The notes beneath the pieces are model-generated. The model was not told the DNA's origin. It saw only the letters and a list, made by a program, of their open reading frames with translations, and ran no database searches. A stretch of DNA of 47,285 nucleotides from Acidocella aminolytica 101 = DSM 11237 (GTDB lineage: Bacteria; Pseudomonadota; Alphaproteobacteria; Acetobacterales; Acetobacteraceae). Each line of letters opens with the position of its first letter. Within the stretch, counting starts at the first letter, position 1. Of this stretch, positions 34,543-44,631 are shown piece by piece. The stretch covers positions 1-47,285 of the forward strand of contig NZ_FQVJ01000029.1 in the NCBI RefSeq assembly GCF_900129125.1, in the 5' to 3' direction. The translations under genes were made by a program, and so were the position numbers.

Positions 34543-36047
34543 GCCACCCCCGGCAAGGTTTCAAAGGCCAGGGCGCCCGCTTGCAGCAGGATGATGGCTT
34601 TTTGCATATCAGGCGCGAAATGCCGGTCTTCCTCCAGCTTTGGCACGGCCCGGCGCAGGGTGGCGCGGGCATCTTCCAGGACGGCTGAGGAGTTCAGCGT
34701 GTGGAAGTCACAACCTTGAGAGGCTGCCAGCCATTCAATGGCGATGATGGCACGGAGATTTTCATTCATGACCAGCAGACGGCGCGCGCCATGGGCAGCC
34801 ATGGAGACATGATCCTCCTGATTGGCTGAGGTGGGGATGGAATCAACCGAAGCGGGAAAAGCGCGCCCTTTATTCTCGGAAACCAAGGCAGCGGCCGTAA
34901 CTTGCGGGATCATGAAGCCGGAATTCAGGCCGGGTTTGGGGGTCAGGAACGCGGGAAGGCCGGAAAGAACAGGATCAACCAGAAGTGAGATGCGACGTTC
35001 AGTCAATGAGCCGATCTCACAAATGGCCATGGCGATCATATCCGCCGCGAAGGCCACGGGCTCGGCATGGAAATTGCCGCCGGACAGAGCCTCGGTGGGG
35101 TTGGTGAAGATCAGGGGATTGTCCGTTACGCCGTTGGCCTCGGTTTCCAGCGTGGCGGCGGCTTGGCGCAGTACATCCAAAACCGCGCCCATGACCTGCG
35201 GCTGACAACGCAGGCAATAAGGGTCTTGCACGCGTTCATCGCCCTTTAAATGCGAGGCGCGGATAGCAGACCCGGCCATGAGGTTGCGCAGCGCATCCGC
35301 AACCTGCTTCTGGCCTTTATGTTTGCGCACGGCGTGGATCCGCGGATCGAACGGTGCGTCGGAACCCTTGGCTGCATCCGTGGAGAGTGCGCCAGTGACG
35401 AGGGCGGCGCGGAAATTACGCTCGGCCTCGAACAACCCCGCGAGGGCGTTGGCGGTGGAAAATTGAGTGCCGTTGAGCAGCGCCAAACCCTCCTTCGGGC
35501 CCAGCGCGAGGGCGGTGAGACTGGCCTCTTGCAAGGCTTGGGCAGCCTCTTTGCGAGTGCCGTTGATGTAGATTTCACCAACGCCCATCATCGCGGCGGT
35601 CATGTGCGCGAGAGGTGCGAGATCACCTGAGGCGCCAACAGAACCTTGCGCGGGCACCACGGGAATGAGGTTTTTCGCCAGCATGGCTTCCAGCATGCGA
35701 ACCGTTTCCACACGCACCCCTGATGCGCCCTGGCCGAGCGATCCCATTTTCAGCGCCAGCATCAGCCGCGCGACAGGGATGGGCATAGGCTCGCCAACAC
35801 CGGCGGCGTGGGAGAGGACGAGATTGCGTTGCAAGGTGGCAAGATCATCATCCGCAATGCGGACGGAGGCCAGCTTGCCGAAGCCGGTGTTGATTCCGTA
35901 AATCGGTTCGCCACGACTGAGAATTTCGGCCACGGCGTTGGCCCCGTCCTGGATGGAAGGAAGGGCCTGCTCATCAAGTTCAATGGATTCGCCTTGATAG
36001 ATCGCGCGCCATTGGGTGAGGCTCATGGCCCCAGGGGTGAGTTTCAT
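34539..36047 (-). CDS. hutH: Histidine ammonia-lyase
   Basis: 502 residues from the ATG at 36047, which overlaps the hutI stop (ATGA); the open frame extends upstream within hutI and is not used. The self-processing Ala-Ser-Gly that forms the MIO group is at 139-141 ([15 protein letters not shown]), and the catalytic Tyr50 is in IYGINTGFG. Conserved [14 protein letters not shown] lies near the C-terminal third. It eliminates ammonia from L-histidine to give urocanate, the first step of the pathway. Second gene of hutI-H-G-U. Confidence 0.96.
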   Translation of the reverse strand: MKLTPGAMSLTQWRAIYQGESIELDEQALPSIQDGANAVAEILSRGEPIYGINTGFGKLASVRIADDDLATLQRNLVLSHAAGVGEPMPIPVARLMLALKMGSLGQGASGVRVETVRMLEAMLAKNLIPVVPAQGSVGASGDLAPLAHMTAAMMGVGEIYINGTRKEAAQALQEASLTALALGPKEGLALLNGTQFSTANALAGLFEAERNFRAALVTGALSTDAAKGSDAPFDPRIHAVRKHKGQKQVADALRNLMAGSAIRASHLKGDERVQDPYCLRCQPQVMGAVLDVLRQAAATLETEANGVTDNPLIFTNPTEALSGGNFHAEPVAFAADMIAMAICEIGSLTERRISLLVDPVLSGLPAFLTPKPGLNSGFMIPQVTAAALVSENKGRAFPASVDSIPTSANQEDHVSMAAHGARRLLVMNENLRAIIAIEWLAASQGCDFHTLNSSAVLEDARATLRRAVPKLEEDRHFAPDMQKAIILLQAGALAFETLPGVA

Positions 36048-37225
36048 ACGGCACTCCAGATGCGTTGATGTAACGGGTTGAACCCGATGCGATAGACAAG
36101 TTCCGCCGGGCGTTCGATGTTCCAGATGGCAAGATGGCATTTGGCACCGGCCTTCAATACGCCTACCCTCTCGCGGCCCAGCGCGACGGCGGCGTGCCGG
36201 GTGACGCCGAGCAGACATTCCTCGACCGTCAGGCGGAATTGCGTGGCCGCCATGTTCATTGCCAGCAGCAAGGAGAAAAGCGGCGAGGTGCCGGGGTTGA
36301 GATCCGTGGAGACCGCCATGGGCACGTTATATTTCCGGAACGCCGCGACTGGCGGCAGCTTGGTTTCGCGCAGGGTGAAGAAGGCGCCGGGCAGAAGCAC
36401 AGCGACGGTGCCGGATTTGGCCATTGCAGCAGCGGCATCTTCGCTGGTATATTCAAGATGATCCGCCGAGAGCGCGTCGAAGCGCGCGGCGAGTTCTGCA
36501 CCGTGCAGGTTCGAAAGCTGGTCTGCGTGGAGCTTGACTTTAAGCCCGTGCCGCGTGGCGGCGGCGAAAACCTGTGACATTTCCTCAGGCGAGAAGGAGA
36601 TGCCTTCGCAAAACCCGTCAACGGCGTCGGCCAGATTGTGTGCCGCGACGTGGGGGATCATCTCCGTGCAGAGTAGGCGCAGATAATCGGCACGGGAAAG
36701 CTCTGGCGGGAAACCGTGTGCGCCAAGGAAGGTAGGGGAAATATCGGCGACGCCACTTAATGATTTGGCGACTTCAAGGCATTTATACTCCGATTCAGGC
36801 GAGAGGCCGTAGCCTGATTTGACTTCGATGGTAGTAACACCTTCGGCAATCAGGGCCGCCATGCGCTTTTGCGCTTCTGTACGCAGCGTGGCCGCGCTGG
36901 CTTCGCGCGTGGCCTTCATGGTGCCGAGAATGCCGCCGCCCGCACGGGCGATTTCCTCATAGCTGGCGCCGTTCAGCCGTGATTCAAACTCCGCCGCCCG
37001 GTCCCCGGCATAGATAAGATGAGTGTGGCAATCGATGAGGCCGGGGGTGATCCAACGGCCTTCACAATCTATCATTTCGACCGTGTCCATGGTTCGTGAC
37101 GGTCCGGCGTAGAGGATATGCCCGCCTGCTTCAGCCACCATTCCATTTTCAACCACGCCCAGTCCTGGCAGCGCCGGGTCCATGGTTGCCAGCCTCGCAT
37201 TGGAAAAAATCCGCTCTGCCCGCAT
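36044..37225 (-). CDS. hutI: Imidazolonepropionase
   Basis: 393 residues from the ATG at 37225 ([12 protein letters not shown]), preceded by AAGG at suitable distance; the longer frame overlaps the divergent hutF start. Metal-binding residues of the amidohydrolase fold: His pair in [11 protein letters not shown] near 66-76, His in [10 protein letters not shown] near 235 and Asp in [10 protein letters not shown] near 310. It opens the imidazolone ring to N-formimino-L-glutamate. First gene of the leftward hut operon; its promoter faces hutF across the HutC-like operator. Confidence 0.95.
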   Translation of the reverse strand: MRAERIFSNARLATMDPALPGLGVVENGMVAEAGGHILYAGPSRTMDTVEMIDCEGRWITPGLIDCHTHLIYAGDRAAEFESRLNGASYEEIARAGGGILGTMKATREASAATLRTEAQKRMAALIAEGVTTIEVKSGYGLSPESEYKCLEVAKSLSGVADISPTFLGAHGFPPELSRADYLRLLCTEMIPHVAAHNLADAVDGFCEGISFSPEEMSQVFAAATRHGLKVKLHADQLSNLHGAELAARFDALSADHLEYTSEDAAAAMAKSGTVAVLLPGAFFTLRETKLPPVAAFRKYNVPMAVSTDLNPGTSPLFSLLLAMNMAATQFRLTVEECLLGVTRHAAVALGRERVGVLKAGAKCHLAIWNIERPAELVYRIGFNPLHQRIWSAV

Positions 37226-37256
37226 GTTCTGTACCTTGGCGTTGAGTGGGATAAGT

Positions 37257-37266
37257 TGTATATACA
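37257..37266. promoter_or_regulatory. HutC-like operator between hutI and hutF
   Basis: TGTATATACA is a perfect 10-base palindrome in the 66-base gap between the divergent hutI and hutF starts. It fits the TGTA-N2-TACA core reported for the histidine repressor HutC in pseudomonads. hutC is encoded just downstream of hutF, and no second copy is evident in the window. Confidence 0.75.
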
Positions 37267-37291
37267 TATCCATCCTCAGGAGGCCTGTCCA

Positions 37292-38584
37292 GTGTCCGAA
37301 CGCATCATTTTTCGCCACGCCCTTCTGCCCGGTGGCTGGGAAGAGAATGTCGCCCTTACGATGAGTAATGGCGTGATCAGTAAGATTGAGACCGGTGTCG
37401 CGGGCGGCACGGCGATTGCCCTACCCGGCATGCCGAACCTGCACAGTCATAGCTTTCAACGCGCCATGGCCGGGCGGGCGGAATTGCGTGGGCCGACTGC
37501 GGATAGTTTCTGGACATGGCGGGAACTGATGTATCGGCTGGCCTTGTCTCTGGATCCGGATGATGTGCAGGCCATAGCCAGATTGGCATTTACCGAAATG
37601 CTGGAGGGTGGATTTACCGCCGTAGCAGAGTTTCATTACCTCCATCATGCGCCGGATGGATCGCCTTATGCGGATATTGGTGAAATGGCTTCACGCCTGA
37701 CCGAGGCGGCGAATGAGGTTGGGATTGAGCTGGTGCTTTTGCCTGCATTTTACGCACATTCAGGCTTTGGTGAGCAAAAGCCCGCCGAAGGGCAGCGGCG
37801 GTTTATCAATTCACTCGACAGCTACGCGAAACTTCATGCGCGATGCCGGGCTTTAACGACCACCGGTTGTGCCCCGCACTCATTGCGTGCAGCCACGCTG
37901 GAGGAAATTGACGCCTTGGCGGCGTTGAATGGCGACGCGCCGTTTCATATTCATATCGCTGAACAAGCCGCCGAAGTGGAGGCGTGCATTGCGTATTCCG
38001 GAGCGCGACCGGTAGAATATTTGCTGGCGAATGCGCCGGTTTCGCCGGGCTGGTGCTTGGTTCATGCCACCCATATTACCCGGGCCGAGGCGCTGGGCAT
38101 GGAAAAAGCCCAGGTAGTAGCCGGGCTTTGCCCGATCACAGAGGCAAATCTGGGGGATGGGATTTTTCCTGCACAGCATTATAGCGGCGCTTATGGCATT
38201 GGTTCAGATTCGAATGTGCTGATCGATGTGGGGCGGGAATTACAGATGCTTGAATATTCGCAGCGTCTTGGCCAGCGTCAGCGTAATGTCATGGCCACTG
38301 AGGCGATCCGCCCGACCGCGACAGCGCTTTATCAACGCACCCTTGATGGGGGCGCGCGGGCTTTGAGGATGCGCCAGGGCCTAAGCGTGGGTGCCCCCGC
38401 CAGTTTTGTGACCATTGCGGGCGACAACCCGGAGCAAGCCTTGGCAGAGGCCGTGTTTACCTCACGCCAAACCAGGATACACGATGTATGGGTGCGCGGT
38501 AGGCAAAGAGTGTGGAATGGGCGGCATGAAAATGCCACCGCCGCCTGCGCGGGTTTTGATGCCGTGCTGCGCAAACGGCTGTGA
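37292..38584 (+). CDS. hutF: Formimidoylglutamate deiminase
   Basis: 430 residues from the GTG at 37292, fixed by a perfect AGGAGG eight bases upstream (37278-37283); the open frame further left is antisense to hutI. Amidohydrolase metal ligands: HxH in [15 protein letters not shown] near 46-60, His in HIHIAEQ near 217, His in HATHITRAE near 256 and Asp in GSDSNVL near 304. It deiminates N-formimino-glutamate to N-formyl-glutamate, which HutG then hydrolyses. hutC follows with a GTGA overlap. Confidence 0.94.
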   Translation: MSERIIFRHALLPGGWEENVALTMSNGVISKIETGVAGGTAIALPGMPNLHSHSFQRAMAGRAELRGPTADSFWTWRELMYRLALSLDPDDVQAIARLAFTEMLEGGFTAVAEFHYLHHAPDGSPYADIGEMASRLTEAANEVGIELVLLPAFYAHSGFGEQKPAEGQRRFINSLDSYAKLHARCRALTTTGCAPHSLRAATLEEIDALAALNGDAPFHIHIAEQAAEVEACIAYSGARPVEYLLANAPVSPGWCLVHATHITRAEALGMEKAQVVAGLCPITEANLGDGIFPAQHYSGAYGIGSDSNVLIDVGRELQMLEYSQRLGQRQRNVMATEAIRPTATALYQRTLDGGARALRMRQGLSVGAPASFVTIAGDNPEQALAEAVFTSRQTRIHDVWVRGRQRVWNGRHENATAACAGFDAVLRKRL

Positions 38585-39324
38585 CCATGAGCGAGATGCG
38601 CCCCCAAAGGCTTTATGAGCAGATAAAAACCTATCTGCGCGACGGGATTGCGGCGGGAATCTGGAAGGCGGGGGAGAAAATTCCATCAGAGTTTGAACTG
38701 ATGGACATGCTGGGGGCCTCGCGCATGACTGTGCACCGCGCGTTGCGAGAGCTTTCCACCGAGGGGGTGCTGATGCGCGTGCAAGGGGCGGGAAGTTTTG
38801 TGCAGTCCCCTCCCCCGCGCTCTCCGTTGCTGGAAATTCATGACATCGCTGAGGATATTGCCCGGCGCGGCCATACTCACCGGGCCGAGGTGCTGGTGCT
38901 CGAGGCACGGGACGCCAAAGTTGATATCGCGGCGGAGTTTGGGTTGCGGCCCCGCGCGCGGCTGTTTTATTCTGAGATTTTGCATTTTGAGAATGACATT
39001 CCGGTACAGCTGGAAGAGCGTTATGTTTCGCCCGCTTTTGCGCCGGACTATCTGGCGCAGGATTTTCGCTCCATCACGCCCAACCGCTATCTGCAATCCA
39101 TCGCGCCACCGCATGAGGTGGAACATATTCTTCACGCCACGACCGCGGATGAACGGTTGCGGGGCCTGCTGCGGATGGGGCCGCATGAGGCCTGTTTGTG
39201 CTTGTTGCGGCGTACCTGGACCGAGACAGGAACCGCCACGCGATCTTTACTGACCCACCCCGGCAGCCGGTATAGTCTGGGCAGCCGCTATAAGCTGGCG
39301 GATTTTCACGCCCGGCCGGGGTGA
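38581..39324 (+). CDS. hutC: GntR-family histidine utilisation repressor
   Basis: 247 residues from the GTG overlapping the hutF stop; an ATG two codons later is an alternative. The winged helix-turn-helix (WKAGEKIPSEFELMDMLGASRMTVHRALRELS split over about 23-54) is followed by a UTRA effector domain (RAEVLVLEARDAKVDIAAEF near 101-120; CLCLLRRTWTETG near 205). In the family the repressor binds near hut promoters and is released by urocanate. Its position after hutF and the TGTATATACA site upstream support autoregulation of both hut operons. Confidence 0.94.
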   Translation: MTMSEMRPQRLYEQIKTYLRDGIAAGIWKAGEKIPSEFELMDMLGASRMTVHRALRELSTEGVLMRVQGAGSFVQSPPPRSPLLEIHDIAEDIARRGHTHRAEVLVLEARDAKVDIAAEFGLRPRARLFYSEILHFENDIPVQLEERYVSPAFAPDYLAQDFRSITPNRYLQSIAPPHEVEHILHATTADERLRGLLRMGPHEACLCLLRRTWTETGTATRSLLTHPGSRYSLGSRYKLADFHARPG

Positions 39325-39776
39325 AATCAAAACACTTTCTAAATAATTTCTATACAGTTAAACTTCGTCCAGTCTGCGTTGAAAGGCTAGATAAGGTGGA
39401 TCGCGATAGTCTTGTTCTTGCGGTGGTGCTGGGAGTGCTATGCCTGGGTATTCTTGGGATTGGGATGGATTTGCTGGCCAGCGTGCTGCGCGGTAAAAGC
39501 CAGCCAGCCCTCGCTGATGATGCTTTGCGGCATTTTCTGCGCGCCGCGCCGCCGATGCCAGACGCAGAACAGGACGCGGCAAAGCTGGATGACAAACTCA
39601 GGAACGCGGAATTATTCACTTTCCGCCGTCAAACCAGCCGGGGGTTTGCCGCCATGCAGCCAAACCCGAAGCGCTTCCGCCCGGCAAAGGAGGCGCTGGG
39701 AGATGGGCCAACGCCGGTTGATTTCGCGGTTATCCGCAAGGAGGTCCGCGCCGCGTTGGGGGATGGAGCGGGTTAA
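39321..39776 (+). CDS. Small single-pass membrane protein, unknown
   Basis: 151 residues if started at the GTG overlapping hutC; a GTG at 39396 just before the hydrophobic segment is an alternative and may be the true start. One membrane segment (VLAVVLGVLCLGILGIGMDLL, about 32-52) is followed by a polar tail containing LADDALRHFLRAAPP and TFRRQTSRGFAAMQPNPKRF. No known domain is recognised. It overlaps the convergent cobB gene by four bases. Composition and codon use resemble the neighbours, so it is probably a real gene. Confidence 0.55.
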   Translation: MKSKHFLNNFYTVKLRPVCVERLDKVDRDSLVLAVVLGVLCLGILGIGMDLLASVLRGKSQPALADDALRHFLRAAPPMPDAEQDAAKLDDKLRNAELFTFRRQTSRGFAAMQPNPKRFRPAKEALGDGPTPVDFAVIRKEVRAALGDGAG

Positions 39777-40480
39777 GCTGCTTCCTCCACTCCCAGGCGG
39801 CGCAGAAATTCGGGCACACCCTGGCTGGCCGGGGCTGCGATCACATGGTCGAACACGTGCCCGCCGGTGGGGGTGGGATTGATTTCATACAGCAAGCAGT
39901 TGCGCCCGTTCCGCCGTGCCTCCGCCGCGAACCCCGCCGCCGGATATACCACGCCAGACGTGCCAATGGCGCAGAATACATCCGCCTCATCCAAAGCAGC
40001 TACGATTTCGTCCATATAATAAGGAATTTCGCCGAACCAGACGATATCCGGCCGCATAGCGGCGGCGCCGCAAGCCGGGCAAAGCGTTTCAACCCCGGCA
40101 TCGTCCAGCCAGTGGCAGGTTTCACCGCAGGAGGCGCAGACGAGCTTTCGCAGCTCGCCATGCATATGCAGCAGGACGCGGCTGCCCGCGCGCTCGTGCA
40201 GGTCGTCCACGTTCTGCGTCAACAGCAAAAAATTGCCGCGCCCCTGCCAGGCACGTTCCAGCGCCGCCAAGGCCAGATGCGCAGGGTTTGGGGCAACTAG
40301 GTGCAGTTGGGCGCGACGGCGGTTGTAAAAGTCATGCACCAAGGAGGGATCGCGGAGAAACCCCTCTGGCGAGGCGACATCCTCGATCCGGTGCTTTTCC
40401 CACAGCCCGTCCGCAGCGCGGAAGGTAGAAATACCGGATTCCGCGGAAATTCCCGCCCCGGTCAGCACCACGATATTCAA
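39773..40480 (-). CDS. cobB: NAD-dependent sirtuin deacylase CobB
   Basis: 235 residues from a TTG at 40480, chosen because AGGAGG stands seven bases upstream and the family start NIVVLTGAGISAESGIST follows at once; an upstream ATG at 40519 would place the RBS inside the gene. Motifs: GAGISAESGIS (8-18), TQNVDDLHERAGS near 99-111, the catalytic His in LLHMHGEL near 114-121, two Cys pairs CASC (near 127) and CPAC (near 148) for structural zinc, and CAIGTSGVVYPA near 188. It removes acetyl or other acyl groups from protein lysines using NAD+. Confidence 0.92.
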   Translation of the reverse strand: MNIVVLTGAGISAESGISTFRAADGLWEKHRIEDVASPEGFLRDPSLVHDFYNRRRAQLHLVAPNPAHLALAALERAWQGRGNFLLLTQNVDDLHERAGSRVLLHMHGELRKLVCASCGETCHWLDDAGVETLCPACGAAAMRPDIVWFGEIPYYMDEIVAALDEADVFCAIGTSGVVYPAAGFAAEARRNGRNCLLYEINPTPTGGHVFDHVIAAPASQGVPEFLRRLGVEEAA

Positions 40481-40671
40481 GCTATACCCTCCTGGTTTCA
40501 GCAGTTGGCAGGCTAACAAGCCATGGTCAGAATTGAAACCGCTTCCCTGAGATGGAGAGGGAAGTTAAGAAGGCATGGGAGAAACAAATAAAATTCCAGG
40601 CCGTGGACTCGCAGGGCGGCCTTGCAAACTAAGTCTACCTTGCTGCTACGTTTTCATGTTTCCAGGGAACA

Positions 40672-42684
40672 ATGCCGAAGCCGGAAGAACTCATCTTTGC
40701 CCTGAAGACTTTCACCGGCGCCATGCTGGCCTTCTATATCTCTTGCTGGCTGGGGCTGGATAACCCTTATTGGTCCATGGCAACGGCCTTCATTGTCTCA
40801 CACCCTTATGCGGGCGCCATGCGCTCAAAGGCTGTTTACCGTTTCTTCGGTACGCTGATTGGCGGCACAGCGGCGGTGGTTTTGGTGACAACACTGGTCA
40901 ACGCGCCGGTCTTGCTGTGCATTGGCATGGCGCTTTGGGTGGGGCTTTGCCTTTATATCGCATTGATGGACCGTTCAGCGCGGGCCTATACCTTTATGCT
41001 CTCAGGCTATACAGCGGGGATTATTGGGTTTCCCTCCGTCACCAACCCAAGCTTTGTGTTTGAAACCGCGCTAACGCGGTGCGAGGAGATCACGCTCGGC
41101 ATTGTCTGCACCACGTTGGTTGGAACACTGATCTTACCGCGCGCCATGGGACCGGTGCTAGCGCGGCGTATTACATCCTGGGTGAAGCCGGGGGTTGATT
41201 GGACAAGTGCTGCCCTGGCCGGGGAGGGTGAGTCCCAGCCCGCGCGGGAAGCAAGACGGAGGCTGGCGTTTGAGGCCACGGATGCGGCGATGATGGTCTC
41301 ACAGCTGGGCTATGACATTTCCTACATGCAGGCCGCTGTGCGGCAAGTTACTAGGCTGCGCATGTATGTGATCAGCCTGATGCCGATTTTAAGCTCCATC
41401 GGCCAGCGTGTAGCGGAGTTGCGGCGGCTTGATGGCCTGACACCTGGCTTGCAAACCGTGCTGACCCATACCGATGAATGGGTGAAGGCCGGAAAGACCG
41501 AAGGCGCGAATGAGCTTCTGCGTGAAATTAAGACGCTGGAGCATGAACCACTCAACTGGAACGGGCTGCTGCGCACCAGCCTGGCCTTGCGGTTGGAGGA
41601 GTTGGTGCGGATTGTACTGCACTCCCGCCAGCTGCGCCGCCATGTGATGGACGGCACGCCCGCCCCGGACAGCCCGGCGCTGGAAGCGGAATATATCGCC
41701 ATCATACGCCAGAACCGTGACCATAAGCTGGCGTTTCTCTCGGCTTTTTCAGCTGCGCTCTCGATTTTGCTGGTATGCGCGATCTGGATTGAAACCGCCT
41801 GGGCTTATGGTGCGGGGGCGGCGATTATGGTGGCGGTGGCGACGTCGTTTTTTGCTGCGCAGGATGATCCGGCCCCGGCTATCGCGCAGATGCTGCGCAA
41901 TTCGGCGATCGTGATTATTGGCATCTTTGTTTATGACTTCGCCATTCTGCCGAAAGTGGTTGGGTTTGAAGAATTATATCTGGTGCTGCTGCCCGTCGGG
42001 CTGATTATTGGCGTGTTGGTCTCCCGTCCCGCGACATTTGGCACGGGCATGGTGCTAGGCGCGGTGGGCGCCACGCAGCTTGCCATGAGCAACGGGTATC
42101 AGATCAACTTTCTCAAATTCGCCGGCACGTCTTTCAGCCTGTTGATCGGGTTGGGCAGTGCGTTGATTATCACGCAACTTATCCGATCTGTTGGCGCGGC
42201 GTGGAGTGCTGGCCGTTTGATGCGCGCTAACTGGCAGGATGTAGCCGCAGCCGCCGAAGCCGGAGCAGCTCCTGACCGGGCCGCACTAATCGGCATTATG
42301 ATGGATCGGCTGGGGCTGATGATGCCACGTCTGGCCGCGGTGGCCTCCGGCGCGGATAGCGCGGCGGCCGGGACGCTTCTGGATTTGCGGGTGGGCCTCA
42401 ACATCATCGGGCTGCACCGTGAACAATGGCGCCTGCCGCCTGAAGCGTGCACAGCAAGCCAGTCGATCTTCCGGTGCATCGCCGCTTATTACCGCGCCAA
42501 CCCGCGCAAGCCGCCGCCCAACAAGCTGTTGCAGTCTCTGGATGAGGCCATGCAGCCGCTGATGCAGGATGCGTTGGCATACCGCTCGGCACTCATGATT
42601 ATTTCCGGCCTGCGCTCAGTGCTGTTCCCGGATGCACCGCCGCCGGTATTCGCCTCTCCCACCCCTGCCCTGGTTGCCTCATGA
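40672..42684 (+). CDS. FUSC-family aromatic/weak-acid efflux pump subunit (AaeB-like)
   Basis: 670 residues. There are two blocks of about five to six membrane helices (about 10-155 and 350-510), each followed by a soluble domain, the usual layout of fusaric-acid-resistance (FUSC) proteins. The start PEELIFALKTFTGAMLAFYI and NPYWSMATAFIVSHPYAG are family hallmarks. With the DUF1656 and membrane-fusion genes that follow without gaps it forms an AaeXAB-type efflux system for aromatic carboxylic or other weak acids. No regulator gene is adjacent; the GAA-rich sequence before the ATG is a weak RBS. Confidence 0.88.
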   Translation: MPKPEELIFALKTFTGAMLAFYISCWLGLDNPYWSMATAFIVSHPYAGAMRSKAVYRFFGTLIGGTAAVVLVTTLVNAPVLLCIGMALWVGLCLYIALMDRSARAYTFMLSGYTAGIIGFPSVTNPSFVFETALTRCEEITLGIVCTTLVGTLILPRAMGPVLARRITSWVKPGVDWTSAALAGEGESQPAREARRRLAFEATDAAMMVSQLGYDISYMQAAVRQVTRLRMYVISLMPILSSIGQRVAELRRLDGLTPGLQTVLTHTDEWVKAGKTEGANELLREIKTLEHEPLNWNGLLRTSLALRLEELVRIVLHSRQLRRHVMDGTPAPDSPALEAEYIAIIRQNRDHKLAFLSAFSAALSILLVCAIWIETAWAYGAGAAIMVAVATSFFAAQDDPAPAIAQMLRNSAIVIIGIFVYDFAILPKVVGFEELYLVLLPVGLIIGVLVSRPATFGTGMVLGAVGATQLAMSNGYQINFLKFAGTSFSLLIGLGSALIITQLIRSVGAAWSAGRLMRANWQDVAAAAEAGAAPDRAALIGIMMDRLGLMMPRLAAVASGADSAAAGTLLDLRVGLNIIGLHREQWRLPPEACTASQSIFRCIAAYYRANPRKPPPNKLLQSLDEAMQPLMQDALAYRSALMIISGLRSVLFPDAPPPVFASPTPALVAS

Positions 42685-42887
42685 TCGGTGAAATCAACAT
42701 CTATGGCGTGCTGTTTCCGCCCTTACTTATCTGGGTGGGCCTTGCGCTGCTGCTCTCCACGCTCATTCGGCGTGGGGTGGCAGCCGCGGGGCTGTACCGT
42801 TTTATCTGGCACCGGCCGTTATTTGATCTATGCCTGCTCGTTATGCTGACAGGCCTCATCAGCCTCACCGCCAACCGTTTTTTTTGA
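42681..42887 (+). CDS. DUF1656 small membrane protein (AaeX-like)
   Basis: 68 residues with two hydrophobic segments (about 7-24 and 46-64). The start IGEINIYGVLFPPLLIW is typical of DUF1656. It overlaps the FUSC gene by four bases (ATGA), and the membrane-fusion gene starts 12 bases later. This three-gene order is the standard AaeX/FUSC/AaeA module, though the role of the small protein is unknown. Confidence 0.9.
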   Translation: MIGEINIYGVLFPPLLIWVGLALLLSTLIRRGVAAAGLYRFIWHRPLFDLCLLVMLTGLISLTANRFF

Positions 42888-42899
42888 GCCTGGAGTTCC

Positions 42900-43826
42900 A
42901 TGAAGCCCGTCTCCTTCATTCCCCGCTTTCTAGTCACGCTGGTGGCCGTGGCCATTGCTTGCTTCATCGGCTGGCAACTCTGGGTCTATTATATGGACAG
43001 CCCCTGGACGCGGGACGGGCGCGTGCGGGCGGATGTGGTGTCTCTGGCACCAGATGTGACCGGGCCGGTGGTCAAAGTGTTCGTGCAGGATAACCAGTCC
43101 GTGCAGGAGGGTGAGCCACTGTTCCAAGTTGATCCGTCGCGCTTCAATTTGGCACTGGCCCAGGCCAAAGCCGCGCTGGCACAGGCCAAAGCGGCGGAGA
43201 GTAAGGCGCACGCCACCATGCTGAACGCCGAGCAGAACGCAGCGCGCTATGCGGCGCTGTCCAACAGTGCGACCTCCGCGATCTCGCGCGATGATGCTTC
43301 GACCCAATCGCTGGAAGCGAAGGCAGCTTATGAAGCCTCACAGGCCGCGACCGCAGCCGCGCAGGCGGATCTTGGTGTCGCGGAATTAAACCTGACACGC
43401 AGCACCGTGCGCTCAACGGTGAACGGGGTGGTGACGAACTTCTCCATGAAGCCGGGTGATTATGTGAGCCGGGGAACGCCGGTGATGGCGATTGTCGATA
43501 CGGACTCGCTTTATGTGGATGGGTATTTCGAGGAAACCAAGCTGCGCCACATACAGGTTGGAGACAAGGCGAAGGTACAGCTGCTACAGGGCGGCAAACC
43601 GATTTTGGGACATGTGCAGGGCTTTGCGGCTGGCATTGCGGACCATGAGCGCATCGCCGCACCGACCCTGCTGGCGGACGTTAATCCGACCTTTACCTGG
43701 GTGCGGCTGGCCGCGCGGATTCCCGTGCGGATTGCCATAGACCATGTGCCGACGGGCACGCATCTGGTGGCAGGCATGACCGCGACAGTTGAAATTGAAC
43801 CCAACCACAAGGATAAGCAGAAATAG
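42900..43826 (+). CDS. HlyD/AaeA-type membrane fusion protein of the efflux pump
   Basis: 308 residues. One N-terminal membrane anchor (about 11-30) is followed by an interrupted lipoyl domain (VVSLAPDVTGPVVKVFVQDNQSV split over about 47-70; and the second half near 180-200), an Ala/Gln-rich alpha-helical hairpin (about 86-160) and a beta-barrel region (VDGYFEETKLRHIQVGDKA near 207-225). It links the inner-membrane FUSC pump to an outer-membrane channel. The module has no outer-membrane factor of its own in the window. It is convergent with the DUF2272 gene, four bases apart. Confidence 0.9.
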   Translation: MKPVSFIPRFLVTLVAVAIACFIGWQLWVYYMDSPWTRDGRVRADVVSLAPDVTGPVVKVFVQDNQSVQEGEPLFQVDPSRFNLALAQAKAALAQAKAAESKAHATMLNAEQNAARYAALSNSATSAISRDDASTQSLEAKAAYEASQAATAAAQADLGVAELNLTRSTVRSTVNGVVTNFSMKPGDYVSRGTPVMAIVDTDSLYVDGYFEETKLRHIQVGDKAKVQLLQGGKPILGHVQGFAAGIADHERIAAPTLLADVNPTFTWVRLAARIPVRIAIDHVPTGTHLVAGMTATVEIEPNHKDKQK

Positions 43827-43830
43827 GCAC

Positions 43831-44631
43831 TTAGTTCCGCGCGTAGAGAACTTTAACGACCACGAACCAATTTTCAGGATTATCCGACAGCAGCCCCTGC
43901 GCGGTGGCGTGCAGGGGCTGCATCATCACCGAATCATCCACATTCCCGCCGACAACATCAACACGCCCCGGCCCACCACCGGTTACGATACCGCAGTGAG
44001 ATGGAAAGAAGCCGGTTGTGGGCAGGTCTTTAAAGGCCATGTTCCGCGCGCGGCCACGTGCGAAACAGACCAGATCGCCCTGGCGGGGGGCGTAGTCTTT
44101 TGGGTTCTCAGCGATCAGCAATTTGCCTGGACGATAAGGGCGCGCGGCATAATCGATATAAAAAGCGTGATCGGGTGCATAGGGGAAGTTTGGCCCGGCA
44201 CCGGCGATCCGCATGACATAAGAGATGAAAGCGGCGGACCAGGCATAATGGCCGTTGCGAGAGACAGGGAAAATCTGACCGCGCGCATTATGTTTGCCGG
44301 TCCAACGTGAATCCGGCTGACTGGTGTTCATACCCTCCCACCAATATTCGCCAACGCGCTGCCACAAGCCTTGCTGACGCTCCGCCATTGTGGCTGCATG
44401 CTGTGTGTAAGACTGGCCATATGTGTAAGTTTCAGCTCCCCAGAGCCGCCATTCCCGCAAAGCCACCGCAACGGCGGCGCTGCGGGAGAACGGCTCGTAA
44501 GGACCATTGGCGAATGGCGGAGCATGATTTTGCGCCACACAGCCGGATAAAAAGCCCCCAAAAAGAAAGGCCGCTTTTTTGGAAAAAAGCGGCGCAGGAA
44601 GCTTTTTGTTATGCGGAACGAAACGTTTCAC
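43831..44631 (-). CDS. DUF2272 lipoprotein, probable cell-wall amidase-like fold
   Basis: 266 residues. The N-terminus is basic and hydrophobic with a lipobox FLSGC near residue 31, so it is probably a lipoprotein. The DUF2272 domain spans about 55-260: [17 protein letters not shown] near 148-164, [12 protein letters not shown] near 203-214 and SHCGIVTGG near 231-239, resembling CHAP/NlpC-type hydrolases in layout. The reaction is unknown. Its start overlaps the mtnA stop by four bases, so it is in the UPF0262-mtnA operon. Confidence 0.83.
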   Translation of the reverse strand: MKRFVPHNKKLPAPLFSKKAAFLFGGFLSGCVAQNHAPPFANGPYEPFSRSAAVAVALREWRLWGAETYTYGQSYTQHAATMAERQQGLWQRVGEYWWEGMNTSQPDSRWTGKHNARGQIFPVSRNGHYAWSAAFISYVMRIAGAGPNFPYAPDHAFYIDYAARPYRPGKLLIAENPKDYAPRQGDLVCFARGRARNMAFKDLPTTGFFPSHCGIVTGGGPGRVDVVGGNVDDSVMMQPLHATAQGLLSDNPENWFVVVKVLYARN

